Shown piece by piece: positions 1 through 8,348 of a DNA stretch of 36,460 nt. The first letter of the stretch is position 1, and the number at the start of each line of letters is the position of its first letter. Source of the stretch: Candidatus Galloscillospira excrementipullorum (GTDB taxonomy: Bacteria; Bacillota; Clostridia; Oscillospirales; Feifaniaceae); assembly GCA_018714125.1 (NCBI GenBank), contig DVNV01000068.1, positions 1 to 36,460 of the forward strand, read 5' to 3'. The notes beneath the pieces are model-generated. The model ran no database searches and was not told where the DNA came from. It saw only the letters and a program-made list of their open reading frames with translations. Position numbers and translations under genes: made by a program.

Positions 1-35
1 GCCGGCCGTTTTATTGTCTGCAGTGCAAAAGATGC

Positions 36-452
36 TTAAAATTTGGTCACGAACTTGTGCAGCTCCTCTGGGATCTCGGAGATGTCGGCCGAGACGGTGG
101 CCGTCAGCGTGAGGTTGTTGGCCGTGGTCAGGGGATCCATCGAGAGGAAGAAGGCCGTCATGGCCTCAAAATCGGTGCCGCAGAGCTTGGTAATGGAATC
201 GACAAAAATATCGGTGCAGTCGTAGTCGCCGGCCATGATTCCGCAGACGAACCCTGCCATGACGGGATAACTGTCAACCAGGAATTCGTCGGCCCGGATG
301 AGACGAACCTGCGGCTTGATGTCGTAGGTCAGGGAGTTGCCCTTTTCAATGCAGACAACGTTGCCCTTGCTGGTATCGGCTGCCTGATGGACCAGATCCA
401 CTAAATGCTTGGTTTTGCCCGTTCCTTTTTTTCCAACGATTAACTTCACCAT
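36..452 (-). CDS. Small P-loop ATPase of unknown role
   Basis: Protein of 138 residues. The N-terminus carries a clear Walker A loop (GKKGTGKT, residues 7-14) directly after a short beta strand, as in P-loop NTPases. A hydrophobic strand ending in Asp (IFVDS, around residue 85) could be the Walker B. No further domain is visible, and the protein is too short for a secretion ATPase or a helicase, so it is a stand-alone nucleotide-binding protein of unknown substrate. The ATG is supported by AGGAG about nine bases upstream and by a near-consensus promoter further up. Small P-loop proteins of this kind occur in clostridia and are sometimes labelled PilT-like by over-annotation; I do not endorse that label. 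Coding status is well supported; function is not. Confidence 0.8.
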   Translation of the reverse strand: MVKLIVGKKGTGKTKHLVDLVHQAADTSKGNVVCIEKGNSLTYDIKPQVRLIRADEFLVDSYPVMAGFVCGIMAGDYDCTDIFVDSITKLCGTDFEAMTAFFLSMDPLTTANNLTLTATVSADISEIPEELHKFVTKF

Positions 453-505
453 ATCAAATTACTCCTATCTTGAAAAGCATTGCGGCGGATTCTTCTTTAT
501 CATGT

Positions 506-534
506 ATTATACAGGAAAGGGGCGGGCAAATCAA
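506..534 (-). promoter_or_regulatory. Sigma-A type promoter for the P-loop ATPase gene
   Basis: On the minus strand TTGATT (529-534) and TATAAT (506-511) are separated by exactly 17 bases. The -10 is a perfect consensus. It lies about 55 bases upstream of the ATG at 452, so the gene is probably transcribed on its own rather than with the carboxypeptidase gene behind it. Confidence 0.72.
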
Positions 535-558
535 CATCAACTTTCAGGCAATCTCAGG

Positions 559-1707
559 TTAGTCTGCCATGGTCAGCATGCCGAGATAGCGCACAAACTG
601 CTGCAGCACGCTTCGGCGGGGCACGGCACCGGCCGTGACAATGCGGCCGCGCCCGAGCTCCGTCTCCCCCAGCCGGAAGATGACCTCCCCCACGGTCTGG
701 CCCTCCTCCACCGGGGCGGTGAGGCTCTGCTGCACGGTGACGGAGGCATCCACCACACGGGTGTCCCCCTTTTCCAGCACGGTGGTGACGCTGTCTGGAA
801 TGCAAACCAGCTCAACCTCGTCCAGTGTGCCTCCCTCGACCGGGATGGGGGCCAGCCGTTCGACCGGCAGCACCGTTTTCTCATAGTTGGCAAAGCCAAA
901 ATCCAAAAGCTGCGCCGCCGACTTGAATCGCTCCGCCGTGGAGGGGGCCGCCATGACAACGGCAATGAGCTGCATGTCGCCCCGGACGGCCGAAGCAGAC
1001 AGGCAGTATTTGGCAAGGTCGGTTGAACCGGTCTTGAGTCCCGTGGTGCCGGTGTAGGAGCGCAGCAGCTTGTTGGTGTTGGCCAGCTCAAAGGCGCCGC
1101 CGCGCAGCGAGTCCATCCAGATGGTGGTGTAATCGGTAATCCAGGGGTGCTTTTCCAGAAGCTCCGCCGACATCAGGGCGATGTCGTGGGCCGTGGTGAG
1201 GTGGCCGTCGGCGTCCAGCCCGTGACAGTTGACAAAGGTGGTGTTGTCCATGCCGAGCTCTTCGGCCTTCTGGTTCATGAGCGCCACAAAGCCCTCGGTG
1301 CTGCCGGCAATGTGCTCGGCCATGGCGGTGGCGGCGTCGTTGCCCGAGGCGACCACAATGGCCTTGAGCAAATCCTGCACGCTCATGCTCTCGCCCACCT
1401 CCAGGTAAATCTGGGAACCGCCCATGGAGGCGGCGGTTTCGCTGGCAGTCACCATGTCGTCCAGCGAGATGCGCCCCGAGTCGATGGCCTCTGCCACCAG
1501 CAGGATGGTCATGATTTTTGTCACGCTGGCAGGGGGAAGGGGGGTGTTGGCCTCCTTCTCATAGAGAATTTTCCCGGTGGAAGACTCCATCAAAATTGCG
1601 CTGGGTGCGCTGATTTCGGGCGGCACCGGGGCCGCCGCAGCCGGCAGGCACAGCAGTGCGAGCAGGAGCAGGGATGACAGCAGACACAAAAGCCGTTTGA
1701 CAGGCAT
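559..1707 (-). CDS. Secreted serine-type D-Ala-D-Ala carboxypeptidase (DacF/PBP5 family)
   Basis: Low-molecular-weight penicillin-binding protein of 382 residues (peptidase family S11). It trims the terminal D-Ala from peptidoglycan stem peptides outside the membrane and so limits cross-linking. All three active-site motifs are present and correctly ordered: SVTK (Ser61 nucleophile, Lys64), SGN (121-123) and KTG (225-227). The first 25 or so residues form a signal peptide (MPVKRLL, a long Leu-rich core, then Ala-rich cleavage region). The part after about residue 285 fits the beta-rich C-terminal PBP5 domain. GGAGGGG sits about seven bases before the ATG. It is divergent from the M20 gene, with about 360 bases between. 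DacA, DacB and DacF cannot be told apart here, so no symbol is given. Confidence 0.93.
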   Translation of the reverse strand: MPVKRLLCLLSSLLLLALLCLPAAAAPVPPEISAPSAILMESSTGKILYEKEANTPLPPASVTKIMTILLVAEAIDSGRISLDDMVTASETAASMGGSQIYLEVGESMSVQDLLKAIVVASGNDAATAMAEHIAGSTEGFVALMNQKAEELGMDNTTFVNCHGLDADGHLTTAHDIALMSAELLEKHPWITDYTTIWMDSLRGGAFELANTNKLLRSYTGTTGLKTGSTDLAKYCLSASAVRGDMQLIAVVMAAPSTAERFKSAAQLLDFGFANYEKTVLPVERLAPIPVEGGTLDEVELVCIPDSVTTVLEKGDTRVVDASVTVQQSLTAPVEEGQTVGEVIFRLGETELGRGRIVTAGAVPRRSVLQQFVRYLGMLTMAD

Positions 1708-1883
1708 AAAAACCCCTCCGTTTCGGTATCAGGACCTGCCTTGCCGTGAGACAGGCAGAAGACGCGGTGCAAAACCGCTTCTTTTGGCTATCATATGCGG
1801 CTTTTCGGGCGCTCATGTGCAGACGCCGGACGGGAATTTTTGAAGGGATTTTCAAAAATGGGTACCCAAGCTCCCGCGCTTCA

Positions 1884-1892
1884 TGATATACT
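1884..1892 (+). promoter_or_regulatory. Extended -10 promoter candidate ahead of the M20 gene
   Basis: TGATATACT is an extended -10 (TGn followed by TATACT). No good -35 is present at 16-18 bases, which is tolerated for extended -10 promoters. The same nine bases occur in the promoter candidate before the hydroxyacid cluster at 15420-15428. Transcription from here would give a leader of about 170 bases. Confidence 0.4.
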
Positions 1893-1908
1893 ACCTTCGA
1901 TAGGCAGG

Positions 1909-1937
1909 GGGCATGCCGCCCAGGGGGCGGCATGCCC
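1909..1937 (+). promoter_or_regulatory. Strong hairpin in the leader of the M20 gene
   Basis: A perfect 12-bp stem (1909-1920 with 1926-1937) closes a five-base loop. A second small hairpin, CCCTGT-ATGG-ACAGGG, follows at 1948-1963. Neither is followed by a T-run, so neither is a typical intrinsic terminator; leader structure or mRNA stabilisation is possible. The rest of the 1708-2066 gap holds only the promoter candidate and a short tandem repeat; I see no riboswitch or small gene there. Confidence 0.45.
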
Positions 1938-1990
1938 GTCAAAAGCCCCCTGTATGGACAGGGAGCAGGCGGTCTTCGCAGGGAAAAGGG

Positions 1991-2015
1991 GGCAGCTTCC
2001 GGCAGCTTCCGGCAG
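1991..2015. repeat. Tandem 10-bp repeat
   Basis: GGCAGCTTCC occurs twice without a gap (1991-2000 and 2001-2010), and a third copy starts (GGCAG) before diverging. It lies just upstream of the Shine-Dalgarno sequence of the M20 gene and is slippage-prone. Confidence 0.6.
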
Positions 2016-2066
2016 ATGCGGGGAGCGTCGGACAAAAAATAAAAATCGTCTGTCAAAGGAGGAGCC

Positions 2067-3239
2067 ATGAACCAAATCAACGCATTGGCACAAAGCGTTT
2101 ATCCGAAAATGGTGGAAGTGCGCCGCGCACTGCACCAAAACCCTGAGCCCAGCATGCAGGAATTTGAAACCACACGCCGCCTGGCGGCCGAGATGGACAG
2201 ACTTGGCATCCCCTACAGGCTGACCCAACCGACCGGCCTGATTGCGCAGATTGAGGGGGCTGCTCCCGGCCCGCGGGTGGCCCTGCGCGCCGACATCGAC
2301 GCCCTGAGCATCGGAGAGAGGACAGGGCTTCCCTTTGCCTCGCAGGTGCCGGGCATGATGCATGCCTGCGGGCATGACGCCCATGCCGCCATGCTGGTGG
2401 GCGCGGCCGAAATCCTGATGGCCTGCCGCGAAGCCTTTGCAGGCTCGGTGCGCCTGATTTTCCAGCCGGCGGAAGAGACGGGGCAGGGGGCAAGGCTCAT
2501 GATTGAGCAGGGGGCGCTTGAGGGCGTCTCCATGACCTTCGGGCTTCACCTGCTGGCCTGCTTCAAGCCGGGCTGGCTTTCTGCGGCGACGGGGGCCAGT
2601 GCGCCGGCCGCATCGCGCTTTTCAATCAACATCAAGGGGAAAACCACTCACGGGGCAAGGCCCGAGGCGGGGGTGGACGCCACGGTGGCGGCAAGTGCCC
2701 TGGTGATGAATTTGCAGACCATTGTCAGCAGGGAGATGTCTCCCAAGCAGCAGGTGGTGGTCACGGTGGGGCAGCTTCACAGCGGCACCCGCTTTAACAT
2801 CGTCTCGGGGGAGGCCTTCCTGGACGGGACGGTGCGCTGCTACGACAGGGACATCCATCACGCCATGCCCGGGATTTTCGAGCGTATCGTCCAGGGTACG
2901 GCGGCCGCCTACCGGTGCGAGGCCGAGCTCTCCTATGATAAGATGGTGGAGGTGCTCATCAACGATGAGCGGGGTTCGCAGTTTGTCTATGAGGCTGCCA
3001 AAAAGGTGGTGGAGGAGCCCTCTTTGGCCACCATGGGGGACACGCACATGTCGGGCTCCGACGATTTTTCGGAGTATACCATGGCCGGACGCGGCGCCTT
3101 TGCGGCGCTGGGGGCGGGCGGCAGCCACCCCCACCATTCGGAGTTTTTTGACATCGACGAGTCGGTGATGACGGTGGGGGCCGCCTACTTTGCACAGGTG
3201 GCCATGGACTATCTCAACGCAGCAAAACAGGAAGGATGA
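2067..3239 (+). CDS. M20 family metallo-amidohydrolase
   Basis: A 390-residue member of the M20D amidohydrolase group (hippurate hydrolase, IAA-amino acid hydrolase, N-acyl-amino acid deacylases), cytosolic and di-metal dependent. Visible motifs are RADIDAL (residues 74-80), HACGHDAH (99-106, carrying metal-ligand Cys, His and Asp), PAEETGQGA (134-142, catalytic and ligand glutamates), the His at 161 (GLHL), and the C-terminal HPHHSEFFDIDE. The lid/dimerisation domain lies between about 185 and 300. The AAAGGAGG site is ideally placed before the ATG. The next gene begins five bases after the stop, so the two are co-transcribed. The substrate (N-acyl amino acid, dipeptide or a cell-wall precursor) cannot be read from the sequence. 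Confidence 0.93.
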   Translation: MNQINALAQSVYPKMVEVRRALHQNPEPSMQEFETTRRLAAEMDRLGIPYRLTQPTGLIAQIEGAAPGPRVALRADIDALSIGERTGLPFASQVPGMMHACGHDAHAAMLVGAAEILMACREAFAGSVRLIFQPAEETGQGARLMIEQGALEGVSMTFGLHLLACFKPGWLSAATGASAPAASRFSINIKGKTTHGARPEAGVDATVAASALVMNLQTIVSREMSPKQQVVVTVGQLHSGTRFNIVSGEAFLDGTVRCYDRDIHHAMPGIFERIVQGTAAAYRCEAELSYDKMVEVLINDERGSQFVYEAAKKVVEEPSLATMGDTHMSGSDDFSEYTMAGRGAFAALGAGGSHPHHSEFFDIDESVMTVGAAYFAQVAMDYLNAAKQEG

Positions 3240-3243
3240 GAGC

Positions 3244-4158
3244 ATGAAGATTGCGGTTGTGGGACTGGGCGGCGTGGGCGGCTTTGTGGGCGGCGCGCTG
3301 GCCAAAGTGGAGCCCAAGACCTGCTTTTTGGCCAGAGGGGAAAACCTGGCCGCGATTTTGAAGGACGGGCTGACGGTGGAATCCGACCGCCTGGGCCGCT
3401 TTTGTGTGGTGCCGGTGCTGGCCACCGACGACGCACGGCAAATCGGCGTGGCCGACGCCGTGATTTTGGCGGTCAAGGGCTACGACCTTGAGCAGAGCTG
3501 CCGCCAGATTGCGCCCATGGTGGGCCCCGCTACGGTGGTGCTGCCCCTGCTCAACGGGGTGACGGTGTCGCAGGTGATGGAGCCTCTGCTGCCGCCCTGC
3601 ATCCTGGCCGATGGCTGCATCAACGTGTTCAGCCATCTGGCGCAGCCGGGCAGGGTGCGTCAGGAGGGAAAAAGCTGCCGCATTGTGCTGGGCATGACAA
3701 GCGGGAAGTTGCCGCCCGAGCTCTTGACGCTGGGGCTTGAGCTTGAGCATGCGGGGATTCCCGTGGAGGCCACAAGGGACATCGCGCAGGCGAGCTGGGT
3801 CAAGTATACGCTCATGTGCGGCAACAGCGTGGCCCTTGCCAGATTTGACGTAACGGCGGGTGACGTTCAAAAGGACCCCCAAAAGCTAAACTTTTTGCGC
3901 AGCGCCTATGGGGAGCTGGTGAGTGTGGCAGAGGCAATGGGTGTCAGCATGCCCGAGGGGCTGGTGGAACAATACATGAGCAATTTTCTGGCCCTGCCGC
4001 CCGACACCATGACGTCGCTTTACCGCGACTTGAAAAACGGCCGCAGGAAAAACGAGCTCTCGCATATTGTGGGCCGCCTGGTGGAACTGGCGGGGCAGGC
4101 GGGCGTGCCAGTGCCCTGCCACGAGGCCGTGCTGGAGCAGTATCGGGACTTTCTCTGA
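3244..4158 (+). CDS. 2-dehydropantoate 2-reductase-like NAD(P)-dependent reductase
   Basis: A 304-residue protein with an N-terminal Rossmann motif (GLGGVGGFVGG, residues 7-17) and the ApbA/PanE layout: a central VKGYDLEQ element with the conserved Lys, and SWVKYTLMCGN opening the helical C-terminal domain. PanE reduces ketopantoate to pantoate for coenzyme A, but several PanE-like paralogues reduce other 2-keto acids, and no pan genes are nearby. I therefore give the family but no symbol. The ATG at 3244 is chosen over an in-frame ATG at 3190 because the longer form would run back into the M20 gene, GGAAGGATGAG lies just before 3244, and the Rossmann strand starts there. Confidence 0.88.
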   Translation: MKIAVVGLGGVGGFVGGALAKVEPKTCFLARGENLAAILKDGLTVESDRLGRFCVVPVLATDDARQIGVADAVILAVKGYDLEQSCRQIAPMVGPATVVLPLLNGVTVSQVMEPLLPPCILADGCINVFSHLAQPGRVRQEGKSCRIVLGMTSGKLPPELLTLGLELEHAGIPVEATRDIAQASWVKYTLMCGNSVALARFDVTAGDVQKDPQKLNFLRSAYGELVSVAEAMGVSMPEGLVEQYMSNFLALPPDTMTSLYRDLKNGRRKNELSHIVGRLVELAGQAGVPVPCHEAVLEQYRDFL

Positions 4159-4209
4159 TGTGCCGTTAGGCACCTCGAACAATTCGCACGAAAAGGTGAT
4201 GATGACGCC

Positions 4210-4977
4210 TTGAGGGAAGAAGAGGAAAGGCAGGGGGGCTTTGCACAATACGCCGCCCTGGCGGCCGACTCGGTTTTGGCCGGTGTGGCACTGGGCATTG
4301 CCTGCACGGCAAACGTGGCCGTTCAGCCCACGGCGCTGGGAGCCTTCCTGTTTTCGGTCGGCATGTTTACCATAGCAAGCTGCGACCTGGCGCTGTTTAC
4401 GGGAAAACTGTGCTTTCTGCTGGAGCGGCGGGGTGCGCGCCTGCCGGGGCTTTTGCTGTGCTGGACGGGCAATCTGCTGGGCGCTTTTGCAGTGGGATTT
4501 GCGCTGCGGCTGACGCGGCTTGCCCCCGTCATTGTGCCGCAGGCCGAGCTTCTCTGCAGGCAGCGCCTGGATGACAAGGGCATCAGCATTTTTTTGCTGG
4601 GTGTTTTCTGCAACTTTTTAATCTGTATGGGCGTCCAAAACTACAGGCACAAAACCGACGTGCTGGGACGGTATGTCGGCCTGTTTTTGAGCGTGACGGT
4701 GTTTGTCTCCTGCGGGTATGAGCAGAGCGTTGCGGATATGTATTATTTTTCGCTGGCAAGCCTGTGGGGGATGGATGCGCTGCGCGTGGTGCTGCTGGCT
4801 TCCCTGGGCAATCTGGCGGGCGGGCTTTTGATGCCGGCCGCCGCAGCCTGGAAGCGCAGGCTGATGCAAAAGCCCCGCCGTGCGGCTGCGTCTGAGGGCG
4901 CGCCCGCTCAAAGACCCGGCCCTCCGGGCCCGACCATCGAACGGGAGAGGGCTTTCACAAGCAAACGGGAGGAATGA
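4210..4977 (+). CDS. Formate/nitrite transporter (FNT) family channel
   Basis: Integral membrane protein of 255 residues with about six hydrophobic segments, matching the FNT fold (FocA, NirC, HSC), which forms pentameric channels for formate, nitrite, hydrosulfide or related anions. Family-like elements include the hydrophobic start with repeated small residues, LFTGKL, GNLLGAF, and GNLAGGLL near the end. It uses a TTG start preceded by AAAAGGTGATG; no ATG in frame fits better. The last 40 or so residues are hydrophilic, rich in Arg, Pro and Ala, and extend past the usual C-terminus. The stop lies two bases before the ATG of the SLH gene, so the pair is probably translated from one message. 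The substrate is not determined; formate would suit an anaerobic fermenter but that is inference. Confidence 0.8.
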   Translation: MREEEERQGGFAQYAALAADSVLAGVALGIACTANVAVQPTALGAFLFSVGMFTIASCDLALFTGKLCFLLERRGARLPGLLLCWTGNLLGAFAVGFALRLTRLAPVIVPQAELLCRQRLDDKGISIFLLGVFCNFLICMGVQNYRHKTDVLGRYVGLFLSVTVFVSCGYEQSVADMYYFSLASLWGMDALRVVLLASLGNLAGGLLMPAAAAWKRRLMQKPRRAAASEGAPAQRPGPPGPTIERERAFTSKREE

Positions 4978-4979
4978 AC

Positions 4980-7205
4980 ATGAAAAAGAAACTGTTGTCG
5001 TGGGCGCTTGCGGCAGCCATGCTGCTGTCGTTTGCCGCCGCACTTCCCATGACGGCCTCGGCCGACGTGACGTCGGGTGTCGACGTCGCCGCTCTGACGC
5101 AGGGGGACGCACTGTCTGCGCAGACCAGCTATGTCATCCGGGACTGGGACGGACTGGTCAGGCTGTCGGAACTGGTACGGGCCGGCACCGACTTCTCGGG
5201 CTGCCGGGTATATCTGACGACCGACCTCAACGCAGCCGGGAAATCCTTTTCCACCATCGGGCTCTACAGCTACCCCTATGAGACGGCGGTGCCCTTCAAC
5301 GGTCTGTTTGACGGGCAGGGGCATACCATCTCGGGCCTGTCCGGCGTGCAGGGCCTGTTTGGCTGTATCGGCAAGCAGGGCGTGGTGCGCAACCTGACGG
5401 TGGCTTCCGACCTGCAGGCCGAGAGCTATGTGGGCGGCGTGGCCGTCTACAACTACGGGCTGGTGGAGCGCTGCGTCAACACGGGCGACATCTCCAATAC
5501 CGACAAGACCTCGGCGGCCGGCGGCCTGGTGGGCGCCAACTACGGCACCGTGCGCAGCTGCACAAACTCCGGCACCATCTCGGGCCATAAGGTGGGCGGC
5601 ATGGTCGGCATCCATCCCACCGGCGCCGTCAATCCCGTGGTGGAAATCTGCACCAACTCGGGCACGGTGGACGGCACCAGCAGCTCGGGCGGCCTTGTGG
5701 GAGCCAGCATCGTCACAGCCACGGTGCAAAACTGTGAAAACACCGGCACCGTGAAGGGCTCGGGCAACATGGGCGGCATTGTGGGCATGGCCGGAAACAC
5801 CACGGTGAGAAACTGTGCCAACCATGCCGAAATTGGCGGCTCGGGCGACATGGGCGGCATTGTGGGAACGGCGGTCTACGGCTCCGCCATCTACAACTGC
5901 TACAGCAGCGGCCGTGCCGAGGGCATCGGCAGAGCGGGCGGCCTGGTTGGCCAGAAGGCCGACGGCATCCTTCAAAACTGCTACTGGCTCAACGACATCT
6001 CGGGCGCCCCTGCCCTGGGCATGAGCGACGCCGTGGGATTTGACTACAACTCGGTGCAGACGCGCAACTGCAGCGCCTTTGACTTCGACAGGGCCCTGTG
6101 GTCGCCCTCTGGCACCAACGGCGTCTTCATGGGCGAGGCCAGTTCGGGCATGATTTACACCGAGCTGACCCAGGCGCTCAACGCCTGGGTGCAGGCTTAC
6201 GCGCGGCAGACCTGCTTCCGGTGGGAGGTTGACACCGCGAAGAGCAGCTACCCCTCCTTGCTTGAGCAGGCCATCATGCCCTCCGCCACGCCCGCAACGG
6301 GAGGCTATGGCGGCAGCGTGAGCGTCACGCTCGAGAGCGAGACGCAGGGGGCGCGGATTTACTACACGGTGGACGGCAGCACCCCCACGCTGACCTCGCT
6401 TGCCTATACCGGCCCCATTTTGATTTCGCAGACCACCACGCTCAAGGCCATGGCGGTTCAGACCGGCATGGAAAACAGCCCCGTCATGACCGAGATTTAC
6501 ACCGTAACCGGGGACGCAGGCGAGAGCTTCTCGCCCGGCATGGTGGCCCTGCGCACGCAGGACGAGCGTCAGATTGTGGTGCGCAAGTCGCTGGTGCAAA
6601 ACGGAAAAATCAGCGTCCCGGGCGGAGACACCACGGGCCTGTCGGCGGCGGATCTCGGAAAAACCTTTGCCGACACCGACGGCCACTGGTCTGCCGACGC
6701 CGTGGCTTTTGTGACGGCGCGCAACCTCTTCCTGGGGGTCAGCGAGACCGAGTTTGCCCCCGACAGCTCCATGACGCGCGGCATGCTGGTTACGGTGATG
6801 CACCGCCTGGAAGACGAGCCGCAGGGGCAGGGCGAGAGCTTTTCCGACGTGCCTGCGGGCGCCTACTATGAAGACGGCGTGCGCTGGGCGAGCGGTACGG
6901 GGCTTGTCACCGGCGTGGGGGACAACCTGTTCATGCCGGAAAGCTCCATCACGAGGGAGCAGTTTGTCACCATCCTCTACCGCTATGCCGTGTCGCAGGG
7001 ATATGACGTCTCGCAGAGCGGGGACCTCTCGGGCTATGCCGACGCATCGGCGCTGTCGGACTATGCGCGCGAGGCGATGCAGTGGGCCGTGGGCAGCGGC
7101 ATCTTTTTCAGCCAGACCGGGCGGCTTGACGCAAGGGAGCCTGCAACGCGTGCCCAGGTGGCGCAGATGCTCATGAATTTCGGCATCTGTTACTGGGCCG
7201 GTTGA
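4980..7205 (+). CDS. SLH-anchored surface protein with GLUG repeats and a chitobiase-like domain
   Basis: Exported protein of 741 residues. It has a signal peptide (MKKKLLSWALAAAM core, cleavage near TASA), then roughly residues 115-340 with repeated GGLVG/GGIVG and N-x-G units (GLUG motif, a beta-helix type adhesive repeat, many copies starting with paired Cys or Asn). A chitobiase/beta-hexosaminidase C-terminal-like domain follows at about 430-510 (IYYTVDGSTPT). Three S-layer homology domains lie at about 563-611, 620-670 and 684-741, which bind pyruvylated wall polymer and hold the protein on the cell surface. Start choice: an ATG at 4974 is only one base from the GGGAGGA site, whereas 4980 is six bases away. 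No enzymatic catalytic motif is visible, so adhesion or S-layer structure is most likely. Confidence 0.92.
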   Translation: MKKKLLSWALAAAMLLSFAAALPMTASADVTSGVDVAALTQGDALSAQTSYVIRDWDGLVRLSELVRAGTDFSGCRVYLTTDLNAAGKSFSTIGLYSYPYETAVPFNGLFDGQGHTISGLSGVQGLFGCIGKQGVVRNLTVASDLQAESYVGGVAVYNYGLVERCVNTGDISNTDKTSAAGGLVGANYGTVRSCTNSGTISGHKVGGMVGIHPTGAVNPVVEICTNSGTVDGTSSSGGLVGASIVTATVQNCENTGTVKGSGNMGGIVGMAGNTTVRNCANHAEIGGSGDMGGIVGTAVYGSAIYNCYSSGRAEGIGRAGGLVGQKADGILQNCYWLNDISGAPALGMSDAVGFDYNSVQTRNCSAFDFDRALWSPSGTNGVFMGEASSGMIYTELTQALNAWVQAYARQTCFRWEVDTAKSSYPSLLEQAIMPSATPATGGYGGSVSVTLESETQGARIYYTVDGSTPTLTSLAYTGPILISQTTTLKAMAVQTGMENSPVMTEIYTVTGDAGESFSPGMVALRTQDERQIVVRKSLVQNGKISVPGGDTTGLSAADLGKTFADTDGHWSADAVAFVTARNLFLGVSETEFAPDSSMTRGMLVTVMHRLEDEPQGQGESFSDVPAGAYYEDGVRWASGTGLVTGVGDNLFMPESSITREQFVTILYRYAVSQGYDVSQSGDLSGYADASALSDYAREAMQWAVGSGIFFSQTGRLDAREPATRAQVAQMLMNFGICYWAG

Positions 7206-7230
7206 CAAAAAACGGCCGCGTTGATACACT
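7202..7230 (+). promoter_or_regulatory. Sigma-A promoter overlapping the SLH gene stop
   Basis: A perfect TTGACA (7202-7207) and TACACT (7225-7230) are 17 bases apart. It overlaps the stop codon of the SLH gene and would drive the small gene at 7326 with a leader of roughly 90 bases. Confidence 0.6.
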
Positions 7231-7254
7231 GTTGTCTGAAGGGTGCGTGCGCCG

Positions 7255-7283
7255 GGGCCCTGCGGCTCTGACGCGCAGGGCCC
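7255..7283 (+). promoter_or_regulatory. GC-rich hairpin in the 7,206-7,325 leader
   Basis: A perfect 10-bp stem (GGGCCCTGCG with CGCAGGGCCC, nine-base loop). It could terminate read-through from the SLH gene or act as a leader structure, but no T-run follows it, so a terminator call is weak. Confidence 0.45.
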
Positions 7284-7325
7284 GTCAAGCAAAAAGAAAT
7301 CACGAAACGAAAGAAGGAAATGCTC

Positions 7326-7619
7326 ATGCCCAGCTATCTGGACGAAGATATCGAAAAGAAACTGTTTACCATTCTCCACAAGAAGTATCCCGAGCGGTGC
7401 GGCAAGATTTCCGAGACCAACCAGTGGGAAGCTAAGGTCGAGGGAATGAGCGGTGTTTCGATTGGGGAGGGCGTGATGGTCTTCGCGCGCGGCGAGGGCC
7501 ATGTGACCGAGGTTGGAGACGGCTATGCCATGATTTTGCTGACCGACCGCAGAGATGCCCCCCACCCCGGGGATGAGGTGGTTTCCACCGGCAAGCCGGC
7601 GGAGGACTTCAAGGGCTGA
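7326..7619 (+). CDS. Conserved small protein of unknown function
   Basis: Ninety-seven residues starting MPSYLDEDIEKKL. It is soluble, acidic and without signal peptide or membrane segment; the second half (GEGVMVFARGEGHVTEVGDGYAMILL) looks like a small beta-barrel or sandwich. I chose the ATG at 7326 because the GAAGGA site is seven bases from it, while an in-frame ATG at 7320 is too close. It has its own good promoter overlapping the SLH stop. I do not recognise a named family. Codon pattern and RBS make it a confident gene, function unknown. Confidence 0.7.
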   Translation: MPSYLDEDIEKKLFTILHKKYPERCGKISETNQWEAKVEGMSGVSIGEGVMVFARGEGHVTEVGDGYAMILLTDRRDAPHPGDEVVSTGKPAEDFKG

Positions 7620-7738
7620 CATGACCTCGGTGCGGCGTGTGCCGCAGAAAAAGAAAGGCGCCTGCCCGGCATTCCGGGAGTCCGGGGCTCTTGCCTGCGG
7701 GAAAGAGCGCAAAGCCTTTTTGTCCGGAGGGAACGAGC

Positions 7739-8134
7739 ATGCGGCTTTGGAAAACGCTTCCCCTGACAAGCGGGGATAAAGACGTGCGCGCGGTGGCGGC
7801 CTGCTCCTATCTGGGTTTGCTGCTGCTGCCGGCCCTCTATGCCGCAAGGGAGGATGATTACATTGCCTTCCATGCAAACCAGGGGCTGACGCTGCTGCTG
7901 GCTGAGGCCGTCTATGCACTGCTGCTTTTGGCGGCGGGGCGGGTGGGCCTTCTGCTGCTGCCGTGGGGCTACTACCGAAGGTGGACACTGCTGCTGCACT
8001 GGGCGGCGCTTGCGCCACTGCCCTTTTGCCTGCTGGGCGCCTTTCACGCCATGAGGGGCAGGGCGGTCACCATGCCAATCATCGGCTGGATTCGCCTTTT
8101 GCGCAGCTCTCCAAAGCTCAAAGAAAACGCATAA
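7739..8134 (+). CDS. Small membrane protein, DUF4870/Tic20-like
   Basis: A 131-residue membrane protein. It starts with a short polar segment (GDKDVRAVAACSYLGLLLLP), then AAREDDYIAFHANQGLTLLLAE, which matches the conserved 'F-x-x-H-x-x-Q-G' element of DUF4870-type proteins, followed by three further hydrophobic segments rich in Leu. Function in this family is not established. GGAGGG lies about nine bases upstream of the ATG; an open frame extends further up but lacks an RBS. A strong terminator follows immediately. Confidence 0.75.
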   Translation: MRLWKTLPLTSGDKDVRAVAACSYLGLLLLPALYAAREDDYIAFHANQGLTLLLAEAVYALLLLAAGRVGLLLLPWGYYRRWTLLLHWAALAPLPFCLLGAFHAMRGRAVTMPIIGWIRLLRSSPKLKENA

Positions 8135-8142
8135 ATGAAAAA

Positions 8143-8179
8143 GCGGCCGCAAGGGGGCACTCCCTGCGGCCGTTTTTTT
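8143..8179 (+). terminator. Intrinsic terminator after the small membrane protein gene
   Basis: A stem of about 11 bp (CGGCCGCA-A-GGG with CCCTGCGGCCG, one bulge) followed by seven T. It closes the transcription unit and separates it from addB. Confidence 0.88.
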
Positions 8180-8348
8180 CTTTCAAAAGGGGCCCTGCGG
8201 GCAGATGACCCAAGCAGGCCCTTGATTTTTGGGCGGCAAGGTTTTTTTAAGGGGCAGCCCCGCAAGCGCAAAAGCGCCAAAGCTTTTCCTTTTCTGAGGC
8301 GTTTGGATGTGATAAAATAGCAGGCAGAAGAAAGGGGGCGTTGAGGCC

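Noticed and set aside
4974-4979. ATG at 4974 as start of the SLH gene
   Set aside because: Only one base from the Shine-Dalgarno sequence; 4980 has proper spacing and begins a standard signal peptide.
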